This document shows positions 1 through 12,480 of a stretch of 64,000 nucleotides of DNA, piece after piece; the stretch's first letter is position 1; every line of letters begins with the position of its first letter. The notes under the pieces are model-generated. The model was not told where the DNA came from and did no database searches. It saw nothing but the letters and a program-made list of their open reading frames with translations. A program made the translations under genes and the position numbers. Source of the stretch: Aulostomus chinensis (taxonomy: Eukaryota > Chordata > Actinopteri > Syngnathiformes > Aulostomidae); assembly GCA_037954235.1 (NCBI GenBank), contig JBBMOA010000020.1, positions 22,667,177 to 22,731,176 on the forward strand, in the 5' to 3' direction.

Positions 1-619
1 AGGCGTCGTTGCAAAAGAGTGTAGGTTCAGTATGGAGGTGCCGTGCATCTCAACCCAGATTTAATTTTCTGCTTGAATCACAGAGAGAAAGTAATCGTTC
101 CAGCGCATGTCATCGCTTAGACAAGTTGCCGTCGCAGAATTAGAATTTCAGTGTGGCAGCGGGCACCTGTCAAACCCAGATTAGACGCTCCATCTCGACG
201 CTTCCCAGTCAGCAAGTGATGTACAGGTGAAGTACATCGCGTAAATGCCAAAGCTCTCAACCCCTCATTTATTTATTTCTTTGGGGGGGGGGCTCCAAAT
301 TTGCCGTTTAAAAAAAAAAACCCAAGAAATGAATGGTACGTTCATGCTAACATTTAGAATTTCAAATCACGCAGAGGAGAGAAGATGAAAGCAGCCAACA
401 GAAAATCCAACGTTGATTTCATTTTTCTCCCAGTGAAACTCCCAGCTAATCTCTATTTAAGTGTAAATTGCGTGCTTCATACCCATAACTCACGGCTTCC
501 TCCGACCGTTATTAGTCACCGACGGAGACAATTGAAATGATTGCCATTAATCTCCCACATTCACTCAGAGACTAACAAAGATCATGGATCTCATCAGTAT
601 GAGTGTGGGCGCATTCATG

Positions 620-653
<34 letters not shown>

Positions 654-3600
654 TATGCGTCGTGAGGTGGGGTGTTTTTTGTTTTTTTGTCATTTGTTAA
701 GCCTATGAATAATAATAAGCATCTTGCACACAAAGTAATGGATGGGAATTTCAATGGTGGCCAGCAGAGTATTGTAAGGAGTGCTGCCTACTGCATAAGT
801 AGCCTAAGTGCTGTATTTTCTCTTTATAAATGTGAGTAAGCACTTTACTGAGCGCACAGTACATCTGGGTGATAAATAACATTCGAAACAACAACTCTGT
901 CCTGGCTCCTCGTGGCTGCTTTTCACCTGCCGGTTGATTAGGGACTGGACAGACGCCACCCCGCATTTCTCACAAGGCGCCAGACTATAGAAGAGACGCG
1001 TGACACGCAGCCGGGGAGCAAGTCCCCGTGGAATGTCCAGGCTGGGAAAAACCCGCAAAAAAATGCCCCAAAAAGTGTCCCCGCTTGCTCTATGATGCCT
1101 TACATTCCCTCTAGTACCACTTTATTTCTGTGGAGCCCTTCAAAATAAAACAGAATTAATGTGGAGAAAAGTGAAGTAAAACTGCGGAGTCCTGCAGTGG
1201 CCATAGAGAGGTTCCCTTGGTTCATGTTTTAAAACAAGTTCTGTCTTTCAGTCCACAAATTAATGAAATGAAGAGACGGAGTTATATCTCATGGCCTCAG
1301 AGTAACTGAACTGTGGGAACAGGCTGTGTTTCTTAGCTCCGTTTGACCGCATAAAACGCAAAACATTAAACTGGAAAGAGACATTAATTTTTGACCACTA
1401 GGGGGAGGACAACCATCAGTACCAGCTCATGCTGGTACATTTTAAGGGGGTGAGACACTTCCTCAATCCCTCATCAGTTCTCCACTCATTCAGTACACTG
1501 GCCTTTCCTTCAAAATAAAAGCACCAATGTGTTGTTGGCATTATGGCCTTATTCTGTTACTCTGCTACATTACTCACTTCTTTTTTTGGTTGGCTACCTC
1601 GCTAACATATTCCTGCTTTCGTGTGTGTGTATGTGTGTGTAATATATTCATGCCATTAAAACTGGAAATTGATTGACAGGTGGAAATCAGTTGCTCCGTG
1701 CTTATGTAACCATAATTTCTCACATTTTGTTTTACAGGAAAAAAAGCCAATTATATAAAAGTACAAAAGTGCTTTTTTTTGGGGGGGCATTGTTTTAGCA
1801 ATGTGACCAAGAATCTGAACCAAAAGGGTCAAAAGTGCGTCAAGCATCGCCCCCCCAAGTATGTGTTGAGATGCTTGCTGGTGTCATGTGCTGCCGGGTT
1901 AGTAATGGGTTTATCAGAGCGGAGACAAAAGTACAGCAACACCAAACCGATAAGAGGCTTTAAGAAGGGAACTGCCGGGAGTTGAGCGTTAATTCTCTCT
2001 GATTCTGGCATTATGAATAAGCCGCCGCCATCTACCCAGTTATTTCATTAAATGGTGTAATATAAAATGCGTGAGCTTTATATTGCGGGTTTAAATTTCA
2101 TCTGCGCACCAGCGCTCTGGAGAGGGAGACGTCGTCGTCCATCTGGATTAACCACTGACATTTTCTAACGCGCCAAATGTCACATCGGCCTCCCGGCATA
2201 TTTCCTTTGTAATGTTGAACGAAAGCAGCGATGGGCACCTGAGCACGCGGTTGGAGCTGCGGCCCCTAATTACTGCTCTGTCGTCTGAGGTGATCAGCAA
2301 GCTCACATGTAAGATGTTCAGTCTTGATCCAGCTGATCTTGAGGATCAGTGCCCTGTCCTGTGACATTCATATTAATGTTAATATTAATCATGATAGCGA
2401 CCCATGGTCCCCACAAAGCAGCAAATGACTGTCGCTTGTGCTGCTCGCAGATGTTTCAACAACTGGAGCAGGAATTAAACCTACCAGGCGAATGGTAGGT
2501 TTAAATTAAAAAAAAAAGTGTATTAAAAAGATCTTTATTTTGAGGAATAAACACTTAAATTGTTGTTGGGGAGCTCAGTGAGAATATTCGGGTGCCGTTC
2601 TGGCTGGACCGCTAGAATCCTAGAATCTGGTTATCATCAAGCGAAATATTTCAACGACCAGAGGGCGAGAACTCGGCCAAACCAAATGTTGAAAGAAAAA
2701 AAAAAGAAAAAAGAAGCAATTTCTCTCAATATTAGACTGATCTCCGCCTTGGGTATCTCCATGACCCACGCTTGACTCTTCCCCCAAGTCTGATCAAATT
2801 CGGCTGCATTATTTTTGCATAATCCTGCTACCAAGCAGACCAACACCACCAAAACCACGACCTCTCCAGCGATGAGTCGTATCAGCTCCACGGCGGATCT
2901 AATCAGGAAATATTGGCTCAAATGGGGGAAATGGACTTTTAAGCCCTTTTTATTTCCTGTAGCTATTCAACCAAAACACAGGCGGCTGTCTGGAGGCGTT
3001 TTTGAGACCAAGTAAAACAAGTTTCCACCTTGAATCGGCTGCGATATTTGCACCAAATACCCAGTTTTTATTTCCGCTGCGCTTCTTCCAGCCTCTCACC
3101 CTTCTCCCGCTGATCTTGGTGATTCCTCTGATTGAAATACTTGTGCAGTCGTGTCTCTGCATCAATTTGCATCGCATCATTGCCCTGATTTAGTATTCAA
3201 TGACGCTGCCGCTGAAGTTTGATTTGCATCTTCTCTGACCACGCTGACGCGGTGATGATAACATTCGTCCCCTGTAGGAAAAACAAGCGCACCTTTGTCC
3301 CACACAACCTTTCGGTTCCAAGAGCACCCATGTTTTGTGTTTCAGAATCATTAGCATCAATCAGTTAGCCGCCAGGTAAAGCATCCATTTTATGAATCAT
3401 GTCCTCAAGGAACTGAAAGTCAGAGTAGAAACAAAGTCAGAGCGCTCTTTGTGATACGCAGTGCTGCGTTTCTATCTGGGCTGGCTCTCCTAAAAATTAG
3501 ATTTTTGCTCAAAACAGTTTATCGACCCTCGCTTTTGATTTTTTTTCAGCTTCTTAGTTCAGGGGAACATTTTTTTTAGAAGCTGCACTGCATCACATGA

Positions 3601-4356
3601 CAGTTGGGTGTGAGGCAAAAGAAAGCATTTTCATTGGATGCAAGATTAGCACTCACCCCAACAAACATCTGAATTTACAAGAGGAGAAAACACAAGGATT
3701 CTGCTGGAAAAACAAAACGAAACACTAATGTTTTTTTTTTTCATCATAACTCTGGATTAAAACTGGGAAAAAAATTTGGTTTATCATTGTATGAAACAGC
3801 AATACTTCACCCCAAAAAAGTACGATTTTGGCCTCAAGTACTCACGATCCATGTTTTGAGTTCAAAATTATTATTTTTTTCTGCGCTAAAAACCAAACAT
3901 GAAATAACCCTCAGTTTCAACTGAGGATGAGCCAGCTAGTTGTACAAAGGGCTACCGTTAGCGGGAAACTAGGTGGTAGGCTTACAGTTAGCTTGTTTTC
4001 AACTCTGACAAAAAGTTTTGTAGATTTGAGGAAACAGGTGGATAAAGAAGATGTAAATAATGTCAAAATTAGATAGAGAGTTTGTAAACAGCCATTTTTT
4101 TTGGACAGTTCTGCTGTTGTTTGTAGTCGGTGGCCATGGGGTACCGTTAGCTTCAGGCTAAATATATGTACCTGGCTCTTCCTGCTTTCTGGAGTGTGTG
4201 AGCAACTTTTTTGGATGAGGCATTGCTGTGATGTCGTCAAAGTAAAAAAGCTAAAATATCATACTAAAGTAATTTAGTACTCAATGACATGTACTCATAG
4301 CACAGCACGATTGGACAGTTGGTAGAAATACAGTGGATGTCGCGGGTTGCCAGCGG
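1..4356. other. Upstream intergenic DNA, no gene recognised
   Basis: Non-coding sequence before the man1a1 promoter. It contains short homopolymer runs, a (TG)n tract at 622-650 and AT-rich unique sequence. Open frames are short, overlap on both strands and resemble no family I know. A partial CTCF-like core (CCACTAGGGGGAGG) sits at 1395-1408, with one deviation in the GGC block. The stretch at 3940-4160 repeats the short word TACCGTTAGC twice (near 3954 and 4142), which may be remnants of an old repeat. I saw nothing else I can support. Confidence 0.6.
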
Positions 4357-4701
4357 TTTTATAGCCAGCCGTTGGTGGCCACGCCCCCTGCCGTGTTCCC
4401 ACCACTCACAGGGCGGAACGTGATTAGCTCATCGCGGCTGTCAGTCACGCCTATCTAGCGCTGCTTCCTGTGTGAGCTGGTGGACTCGGTCTGTGCTGAG
4501 TCTCCGGTATGGACAGGCGCTCTACCTCAAGTTTATACCGGGGATATTACTAGTGTTACTTCACGTTCGACACCGGTTGTATGACCTGGATATGGATTTC
4601 TGAACGGAATACGCCGACACCGAACCTTCCGCGAGTAAAATCCGGCGTTGAAACCCCATTTTTTGTTGTTGTTGCTCGAGTTGTCAAAGGAAGAGGGGAA
4701 A
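4357..4701 (+). promoter_or_regulatory. man1a1: Putative man1a1 promoter and 5' leader (CpG-rich)
   Basis: CpG frequency rises sharply from about 4340 and stays high through exon 1, unlike the AT-rich flanks, so this is a likely CpG-island promoter. A TATA-like TTTTATAG lies at 4357-4364 and a GC-box-like CACGCCCCCTG at about 4380-4390. The transcription start cannot be fixed from sequence. The leader before the start codon holds at least three ATGs (4509, 4581, 4592). An in-frame stop at 4636-4638 shows that the coding frame cannot extend further 5' with an ATG. Confidence 0.55.
4509..4553 (+). promoter_or_regulatory. Upstream ORF 1, 14 codons plus stop, in probable 5' leader
   Basis: ATG at 4509 with G at -3 and G at +4 (favourable context), reading 14 codons to TAG at 4551-4553. 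It lies 193 bases before the main start. It matters only if transcription begins upstream of 4509, which is not shown. If so, it would be expected to lower initiation at the main ATG or make it depend on reinitiation. Confidence 0.35.
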
Positions 4702-4745
4702 ATGCCAGTTGCAACTCTTCTACCTTTCACCGCGACCCCGAATAG
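4581..4745 (+). promoter_or_regulatory. Upstream ORF 2 overlapping the man1a1 start codon
   Basis: ATG at 4581 (weak context, T at -3) opens a 54-codon frame ending at TAG 4743-4745. It is out of frame with the main ORF and runs 44 bases past the main ATG at 4702. Ribosomes using it could not simply reinitiate at the main start. A nested minimal ORF at 4592-4603 (Met-Asp-Phe-stop), in better context, lies inside it. This is a reading of sequence only; translation is not shown. Confidence 0.35.
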
Positions 4746-5214
4746 GAAGTCAGCCAGCCCGACCTCTTTCAGGTTGACAGAGAAATTTATTTTGTTATTA
4801 GTCTTCAGTGCTTTTATAACACTCTGTTTCGGGGCCATTTTTTTCTTACCGGACTCTTCCAAGCTGCTTAGCGGAGTTTTCTTTCATTCCTCCGCGGTGG
4901 AGACCAACACCCGCACCGGTCCGGACAGCAGCGACTCCGGTTCGACTGGGAACGACGATAGGGTCCTGGCTAAAATAAGGAAAGACCACGAAAAGGCTCT
5001 GCTAGAGGCTAAGGATACTCTACAAAAACGTCCCGATGAGATTAAACAAGATATTTCAAAAGCAAAGGAGGAAGTTCGGAAGGAGGGAGGGAAGGAGCAA
5101 GGTGGGAATGATGTCAACACTTTACCTTTTCTCGAGTACCATCGTCCACCTGGGGCAACTGGACGTGAACCCCTGGACTCGGAAACCAAGGAAAGACGTG
5201 CTAAAATCAAAGAG
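4702..5214 (+). CDS. man1a1: man1a1 coding exon 1: tail, membrane anchor and stem of Golgi alpha-1,2-mannosidase IA
   Basis: First coding exon of mannosyl-oligosaccharide 1,2-alpha-mannosidase IA (GH47), a Golgi type II membrane enzyme that removes alpha-1,2-linked mannose from Man9-6GlcNAc2 N-glycans. It encodes 171 residues, phase 0 at the end. Residues 1-28 are the cytosolic tail, starting MPVATLLPF. Residues 29-49 (FILLLVFSAFITLCFGAIFF then L) are the signal anchor, followed by the family signature LPDSSKLLSG at 49-58. Residues 87-130 are charged and probably helical or coiled (luminal stem), and the exon ends in RRAKIKE. The anchor and the LLSGVFFHSS stretch match MAN1A1 rather than MAN1A2. 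The start is the first ATG after an in-frame stop at 4636, with A at -3. The donor GAG|GTAAGG is canonical. The stem diverges from mammals, as is usual for this region. Confidence 0.93.
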
Positions 5215-7510
5215 GTAAGGATCCGTTAATCTCTGATCGTTGTACCGTGGGAAACGCCACACCGAACCTCATTCGGAAATCCTACAATTACGCTACACCT
5301 TGTATTCCGGCTGCTAGCACTCAGGGTAGAGCATGACTTAACACTTAATTTAAATGAATCATACACCCTCCACCATTCGGCTTGGGCACAACACATCAAC
5401 AACCACTTAAATTCATAGAATTTTCACTTTTATACATTTTTTTGACCAAGTCGCATCTGCCTGTGGACATACGCGGTGTCAGCGCAGAAATGTCAGTACT
5501 CAACGGGTTCAACTTCAAATTGTGTAAGATTGAAGTTGAGCACTGAGAATACTTTGTAGCCGGACTAAACAAAACACCCTCAGGTGTGTAACTAAATATG
5601 TTAGTCACTGTTTTGTGTGCCATGTACGCTTACGGGTGGCCTTGAATTTGTAAATGACGTATTCGTAAATGGAATTTGGCTGATATGTCTTCCCGGTGCC
5701 AACTTTGTTAGCTGAGGAAGATGGTATGCAGACAGGATCCACTGCCCCCCTCCGGGCTGATCTACCTGTCTTACAAGTTTCCTGTACCAGGGAACACGGT
5801 GCTGACGTGAAACGTTTACGGTTGTGGGAAGAACAGGGTAATGCACACCTTCTATGCTTTATATGTCCGAGATCTAGCATGTTCCTAACCAGATTATTAT
5901 ACGACATGTGTGACGTACTTAGGCAAAGCAATGATCGTGTGTTTTTGTGATTAGTAATTTAGTCTTTGACCCTCATATATCTGGATGAAACAGCATCCCA
6001 GGGCCACCTTTTTATATTGGATTATATTTACTTGCCTATGTGCCAGTGGCACTTAAATTCACACCAAAAATGCAAATTGTCAGACTTGCAGCCTGCAGCA
6101 GTGCTTACAGCACTAACAGGCAGTAGGTATCTGGCGTCATTGTATTATGTCACTGTCTGGCTGTGTGGACAGCAGTGGAAAGTCCAGAGGTGGTGTCAGC
6201 TGACCAAGTTAGGCACTCTGGTGGCAGGCAGACAGTTGTGACACCTGATATTTGCATCTCACCGAAAATCATTTGACAACCGTCTATGGTGGAGGCTCTC
6301 AGCTGATGCCAGGAAGATTGTGATTTCTCCTGTACAGCTTTGCGGACGCTGGTGGAACGTTCGGAAGTTCTGACAACATGAACAATCTCAGGGGTATTTT
6401 TAATATATCGCAGCATCGATAATGCAGGTCTGTCTGTTTTGGGGTGACTGCTCTCAGGAGATTTCCACGTGATAACTATAAAAAGTTAGCAGCCACTTCT
6501 AAATAAGTTTCATTAGTCTAGAAAACCCTTTCCAGCCCACCTTTTTGAATACTCGGGTGTCTGTGCTGGCGGGTCACTGCCTGTTTACACTGTCTAAAAT
6601 GCTGCTGGGGGACATTTTGGACCTAAATTTGACATCAACTGCCACTGAATGCTTAAATGTCGTCATCCTGTCAACCGAACTTGTATAGACGTCCCCCTGA
6701 CATCACATAAGTCACGTCACAGGTGTCAAATGTGTTTGACATCATTTTGGCGGTGGCACAAACACACAAACTGAGCCATCGTGACCTCCGTTAAGATGCT
6801 ATAGTGTTGTGTTCATTTCCTGTCGTACTGTTAGAAAAATAAAATGCCCTACGGTCCATCGTGCATATGTTAATACTGGCATTGGATATTTTTGACTGTT
6901 GCTGCGGCCGCTAACATTAGCATTGCCCGTCTGCTCATGTCTATTTCTCTGAGAGGAGTTTGAGCTCCTCTGTTTCATACAGGAAGTCTTTCAGATCGGC
7001 TTAGATATGACAGCGAATGTTAGCCAGCCCCCGGACCTGCTGTAATAAAATACTATGTAAACCGGATCGGATAGACCATGTTAACTGGGAAGTCCTCCAG
7101 CATGTAAGGAGTTACTCCAGTATCACTGACAAGCATCCTTACAGCGACCTGCTAGGACGGCCCTTCTCCATATCTAACCGTTTTGTGATCAGTATTTAAA
7201 TTATCCTGATGGATTTGCTTCTTTGCGACAAAAACATCTTTCCTTGTTGTGGTTCACGTCAGGAAGTTGTGATCAGAAGCGAAGTGCAACACTAGCACCT
7301 GCCAGAAAGCCCCGACGGCGGAGCGAACTGGGAACTGAGCTGCCAGCTTAACAGCGGCAGGGAATCTCACCTGCACTCACCTGCTGGTGTTGCACACTCT
7401 GAACGCACATTCCCATTAGAAAAATGTAATTTGAATCAAGCACTTCTTCAATACCAACCCCCCCCCCCCCCCCCAAAAAAAAACAACAACTTTTTCTTCT
7501 GGAGCAAGAA

Positions 7511-7540
7511 TTAACTGATTTGTTGATACAAATCAGTTAA
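7511..7540. repeat. Small perfect hairpin (13-bp stem, TGAT loop)
   Basis: TTAACTGATTTGT at 7511-7523 and ACAAATCAGTTAA at 7528-7540 are exact reverse complements around a 4-nt loop. It is too short for a microRNA precursor and is followed by no convincing terminator. Probably incidental. Confidence 0.5.
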
Positions 7541-7590
7541 TCAACAGCAACATACAATTGTTGAATTGTTTCGGTCTTTTTTTTCAACGT

Positions 7591-7775
7591 GTCAAACATT
7601 CGCTGGTTCCAGAGTCTTGAATATCAGGACTCGCTGCTGTTTTGCCATGTGTGAGTTTTTCTGATGGACTGAAGAAGCAGTTTAAGCGAGCTCCGCCGTG
7701 CTCTGGTGTATTGTGATGAACATTTAAAAAATTTTCTTGGCATTTTATAGTTGATTCATTGCAGGGCCTGCATAG
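7591..7775 (+). mobile_element. Diverged teleost MITE-like repeat, copy 1
   Basis: This segment aligns by eye to 45396-45455. Both share GTCAAACATT, a TTCTTnAA-ATCAGGA stretch, TTGCTGCT-like and GTCAT/CCATGTGTGAG words in the same order. It continues with CATTTTATAG near its end. The layout resembles a very common fish repeat whose TIR begins AGGGCTGCAAC and which is thought to be a non-autonomous hAT. The terminal part is missing or unrecognisable here. Confidence 0.4.
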
Positions 7776-9041
7776 TATATTGGAATTTTAATGAAATCAC
7801 AATGCGGCCTACAGCAGTGTTTGCCAATTGTGTGTCAGGATAGCATTCGAAATCCTGCAGTCTAACTGCTGCAGAGATACTCCAGCCTTTCGACTTAAGA
7901 AAACATCTTTGTTTGGTTCAGACCCCTGAAAAGAAACACACACCGACATCATTTCACTATGTTTTTCTCCAAAAAAAATATGATTGACACAATAATGATA
8001 ATTTATTCAAACATGTTGAACAGTATTGCAATGGCAATAGCTGCAAAAATAATATCAATGTGATACCTTTTTCCCCCCGAGCCGTTCAGTTTGATTTCTT
8101 TGATGAAAATAAGCGGAGCCCCTCTGTTTCCATTTATTCTAGGAGTCATTCTAAGTACATAAACAGTAACACTGTGGTACTATAAAGCAGGGATTGTACT
8201 GTGCAGCTCTCATATAGGAGAACCTAAATGTATATTTAGAGCATCCAGCTGCCATCTGTCCCCAGACTGTGAGAAATTACCATCTGGAGACAGTCCCAAC
8301 ATCCAGAGATCTAACGCGCCATATTAACAATGACGATGCAGTTCTCAGAAGTATTTTTGCTTCTTTTTATCGCTCCTGTGTATATGTCGTAGACCAAAAT
8401 AGCAGCTGGAGTAACAAGCCAACGTTCAGGAACACTTCAGGTACGCTTGCCCTGGCTTTCTTGCTCTTTCTACCAGGCAAAGCCAAAAACTATGAACCAT
8501 TAAACGCACCCTGTCCCTGTTTGCATGGGGCGACCGTGACCTCTGCTCATGTGTAATAATTACGGGGCTTAATCCCGAGCAACTCTGCCATGTCTGTGAT
8601 TTGCAAAGTAAAAATGTAAATTAACCGCCATGTTTCACCAAACTCGGAGGTCATATGATAATTCCAGTTCCGTGCAAATCAGCATCTCGGTGAGGTGAGC
8701 TGAGTGAGGCGTCCCGACCCGAGGCTGCTTCTGTCCCGGCTGTCAGCCAGAGCGGGTCCTGCTGCGCCGTGTGATGTGGAGACAAACCATCCGCTCGTGA
8801 CCCACTTTTCAAAGTTACTGATCCATTTCTTCCTGACCTATTTTGGGGAAGAAATTGACACTTGGGTCACGACTGAGTTTTTTGTTGGAGAGGAACCTGC
8901 TGCTGCCGTCTTGAATCATGAAAATCCCGCATCAGATATGGAGGCAGAGGAAAGTGACAGAGCCTTGACATGGACGTCAAACTTTGGGTTCGCATTGTTG
9001 GCGTTCTGAAGAAGTGCAGAGCTGAGTTTGTGGGTGTAGGA

Positions 9042-9090
9042 CAGGGGTCCCCAAACCTTTTCCCTTTTTGGAGGGCCAAAAGTCGAACCA
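9042..9090 (+). mobile_element. hAT-like terminal sequence fragment
   Basis: CAGGGGTCCCCAAACCTTTT, soon followed by GGAGGGCC, resembles the terminal inverted repeat of non-autonomous hAT DNA transposons common in vertebrates. I found no matching opposite terminus or 8-bp target duplication nearby, so it would be a truncated relic. Assignment rests on recall of the family's end sequence. Confidence 0.4.
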
Positions 9091-9306
9091 AATAATGGGC
9101 TGCTTATTTGATTATTTAGTTTTACATTCGCTGCGACAAATGTGGGCCCTGGTCCAGGATCTGAGATGACAGCTTTGATGCTGTCTGTGTGTCGTTTGAG
9201 ATTTGTGTCAGAATGTCTGCAGTCAAAGTGAGAGATTTGTCAGGGAAGTTTTATGATGTCGCACTTCCCGTTGCCTCCCGTTGCCCCTCCCCCTAAAAAC
9301 TACTAC

Positions 9307-9407
9307 AAGAAAAAAGAAGAAGAGGATGTGCCTTTTATTTGTATTTCATTCACATGATTATCAGAAAATAATCATGAGGTGGTGAATTAGTGGCAACTTT
9401 TATATAT

Positions 9408-9441
<34 letters not shown>

Positions 9442-9569
9442 ATATGTGTGTGTGTGTTTTCCGTAAATTCTACAAAAAGTTGCCACTAATTCACCACCTC
9501 ATGATTATTTTCTGATAATCATGTGAATGAAATACAAATAAAAGGCACATCCTCTTCTTCTTTTTTCTT
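9307..9569. repeat. Perfect 95-bp inverted repeat with 73-bp AT/GT-rich loop
   Basis: The left arm at 9307-9401 and right arm at 9475-9569 are exact reverse complements over 95 bases by eye. The loop at 9402-9474 is mostly (TA)n, then (TG)n. Inside each arm is a smaller palindrome, CATGATTAT...ATAATCATG, with a 6-nt spacer. No target duplication is evident at the outer edges. It lies in intron 1, so the pre-mRNA would carry a 95-bp stem. It could be a foldback transposon relic, a recent inverted duplication, or less likely an assembly artefact. Confidence 0.9.
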
Positions 9570-12274
9570 TTAATTTGTGACACTGAGCAACAGAGTTGTC
9601 ATAAATGAGAAGAAAATATGAACAAACAACACGATTCAGCTCCAAGCTGTGGAAATTTACAGTCGTGAAGCCAATAAACGATGCTGGCTTTATCAGTGTG
9701 AACTATAGAATTAAAAAAACATGAATCTTTCTCATGTTCAGAATGTAAAATATTGCAACAAAGCAGTTTTGCAGGTTCTTCGTGACAATTATGATCTAAT
9801 CGATACAAGTTCATCTTTTGATAGACATTTTTGCAGTATATTTGATATCTACAGTACATACCGTAGTATGGCAAAGTTCAAAACCTCAACAAGCCCTGCA
9901 CTCGTGCCACTAAATCCCAGTGGAACGCTGATTTATCCTGTCAAAAGTTAACATAGTGCAAGAAACACAGATGTGAGGAAGACACATGAGGTCCCCTGGT
10001 AATACGAGTCCTGTTAAGGGGCGTTCCCTGCACCCCCTGACATCTGGTGACCTGCTGTAATCCAGTCAGGGTTTGCTAAATTATGAGAAAGCTAAGTTTC
10101 TCAGATGTAGACATCTCCGCCATCTGACCCATTTCTCCAGGAATCTGTGCCGCGGTGTTGTGGTCTCAGTGCGCGTGTGTTCTGTTTGTGATGGGCAGAG
10201 GCTGGGCGGCAGGAGCCGCTCTGTAAAGGATAACTGGCTTGTTGTGAGTGGCCGCCGCAATCCCACAATCACGTAAATCTGTTTGTCGGCTTGAAATCAA
10301 AGACTTGCCGGAGAGCCCTTGCTCCCCTGTGGTCTGCAGCCCCGCTTCCACTGGCTGTCAGAGGGGCTGGGGAGGCAAGAGCAGCGGGAGTTCATGATGA
10401 AAACCTCAGCTTATAAACAGGGATAATAAAAGTGGATGCTGGATGCTAGCAGGCTTGTGTTATTTGACACAGTAAACTACCTTTTTATTTCATGTTTTTT
10501 TTCGGAATAGATTCCATTTCAAACTTCCCACTGGGCTTCCTAGCAATTCCCAGAGCTGTGAGAAATATTATCCACAGCCTCAACTGACACTAAACACTTT
10601 ACCCTTCATATTCCTTCTCATTAGTTTCCTCACAGTCAAGCCTCGAGGAGGTTCAATGACTGCACGCTTAGAGATTCGGTGCAAACGGGCGCTGCTCTGA
10701 TTCTCCGGATCAATACCGGCGTCTCCGCTGACCCTGTTTAGTTGATCCAGGCATTGGCCAGACATCAAGTCTCCACGGTCTTCTTACTATCACGGTGTGA
10801 GACGGTGAAGTCAGTTTAATGCAACTTCTAATCAGTGTCCTGATGGTTAGCCACTGGTCTAGAACCCAGGAACGTGCCCTCCAATCAGTGGCGGGCTTCT
10901 ACTCTGCCGCGGCAGAGGAAACAATGTACACTTCCTCTCTGATTTGAGGTTTAGTGAAGACTTCAGAGGCAGCGAGCTCATCCTCATCACAGGCTCAAAT
11001 TCAAACACAGAAACATGGAACTGAACACAAGTGGGTTGATCTTTGTGTCAGTCGTCTGTCCCGGGAGTGCATTCTGATGAAACCCGTTGCCGACAAAAGC
11101 GAGATGGTGTTGGTGGGGTTTTATGGTCACAGGGAACAAACCTTCATGTCTGGCTTCCGTCCGACGTGTTGTCTCAGATAAAACAATCCCATTGAGTCCC
11201 GTGAGGTTGAGTATTTTTTTTCTACAGCATTTCCATGTTTATCCTGGGTTGGATCACGAGTCCTGTGAGTGTTGGTGTTTCCATTTCTACTGCGAGGACT
11301 TCTGTTTTTGGATCAGTGTTTTTGCGCTACCCTCCACGCCGCATGACGATTGCCATTTTTATTGCTCCCACAAAGAACACCAGGAAATAGTGTGATAGAG
11401 TTTTACATGTGTATCGCCCACCTCTATGCAGGAACCCCCCCCCCCTTAGGGGCTTGTGGGGAAGCCTGGACTCTTCAGGAACTGTTGCTGAAGCTCTACT
11501 GTTGTGGCAGCAATGATGACAGGGGTTATTGCTAATTAATACACGGACTCACCTTTAGCGCTCCCGGCAACCGCTGCTGTCCTGACTCATCATCTCCTCC
11601 CCGTGTGCATGCATTGAGGTTTTAATGTATGCAGATGAGATGCAAATGAGCATTCCGCTGGCCATAAGGAGGAGTGTGTGTTTGGTGTGTTTCAGCGCAC
11701 TATCTTAAAGGACACTCACTTAATGTCCTGTTACCTCGGTTGTCTTTGAAATACTCACGCGTGCAGGCAGGACACGGTTAGCCACAGCTTGTAGACATGC
11801 ACTGGTTTACTTACTCTCAACACTGTGGGTTATAGGTTGGAGCTTTATAAAGGTCTCGTCTCTCCTCGCGGGCTAAAACCTCCTGTCAAAGAAAGACGAC
11901 ACATTAGCCCCCCCCACTCTCCCTACATCTCTATGTGCATGTTATTTCCTCCCCCGTCTCCCTCCTCATCTTTCCATTGCTGCCTGCCACCGTAAGGATT
12001 CACTTCACTTCGTCTGGCCTGTTCCCAACATGATTCCTATCCCATGGTGCAACCCTGCACGAGTTTTGTCTTTGCATGCTTGCATATGTATCACAAAAGA
12101 AGCCATTTTTACTGCTTTGCCAACCTTTTAGAGCCTGAAATTGAATTCTCAGCTTCTGTCTTGTTCTCAGCCTAACTTGGCAGCCCATAAGTCCTCTTTC
12201 TGTATCGACCATTGAACTAATTGTCCCTGGTTCCTGGGGCCCACATCTTCTTTTAGAGGGGAAACCAGATGAGC

Positions 12275-12307
<33 letters not shown>

Positions 12308-12413
12308 AAAAAGGGAGATAGAGTTACTGCTGGACCCTGCAAGTGCTCTGTTTAATTGTCTAATGACTGTAATAGCTGTGACTCCCAGCTTGCACCACTG
12401 CTTCCTGCATAGG

Positions 12414-12416
<3 letters not shown>

Positions 12417-12479
<63 letters not shown>
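12417..12479 (+). repeat. (GT)n microsatellite, 63 bp
   Basis: Pure GT tract. A shorter one of 29 bp lies at 12277-12305. Confidence 0.97.

Positions 12480-12480
<1 letters not shown>

Noticed and set aside
4648..4701. N-terminal extension of man1a1 starting at 4648
   Set aside because: The codon at 4648 is TTG, not ATG. The first in-frame ATG is 4702, it has a good context, and the MPV start matches the family.
7511..7540. MicroRNA precursor
   Set aside because: A 13-bp stem with a 4-nt loop is too short for a pre-miRNA.
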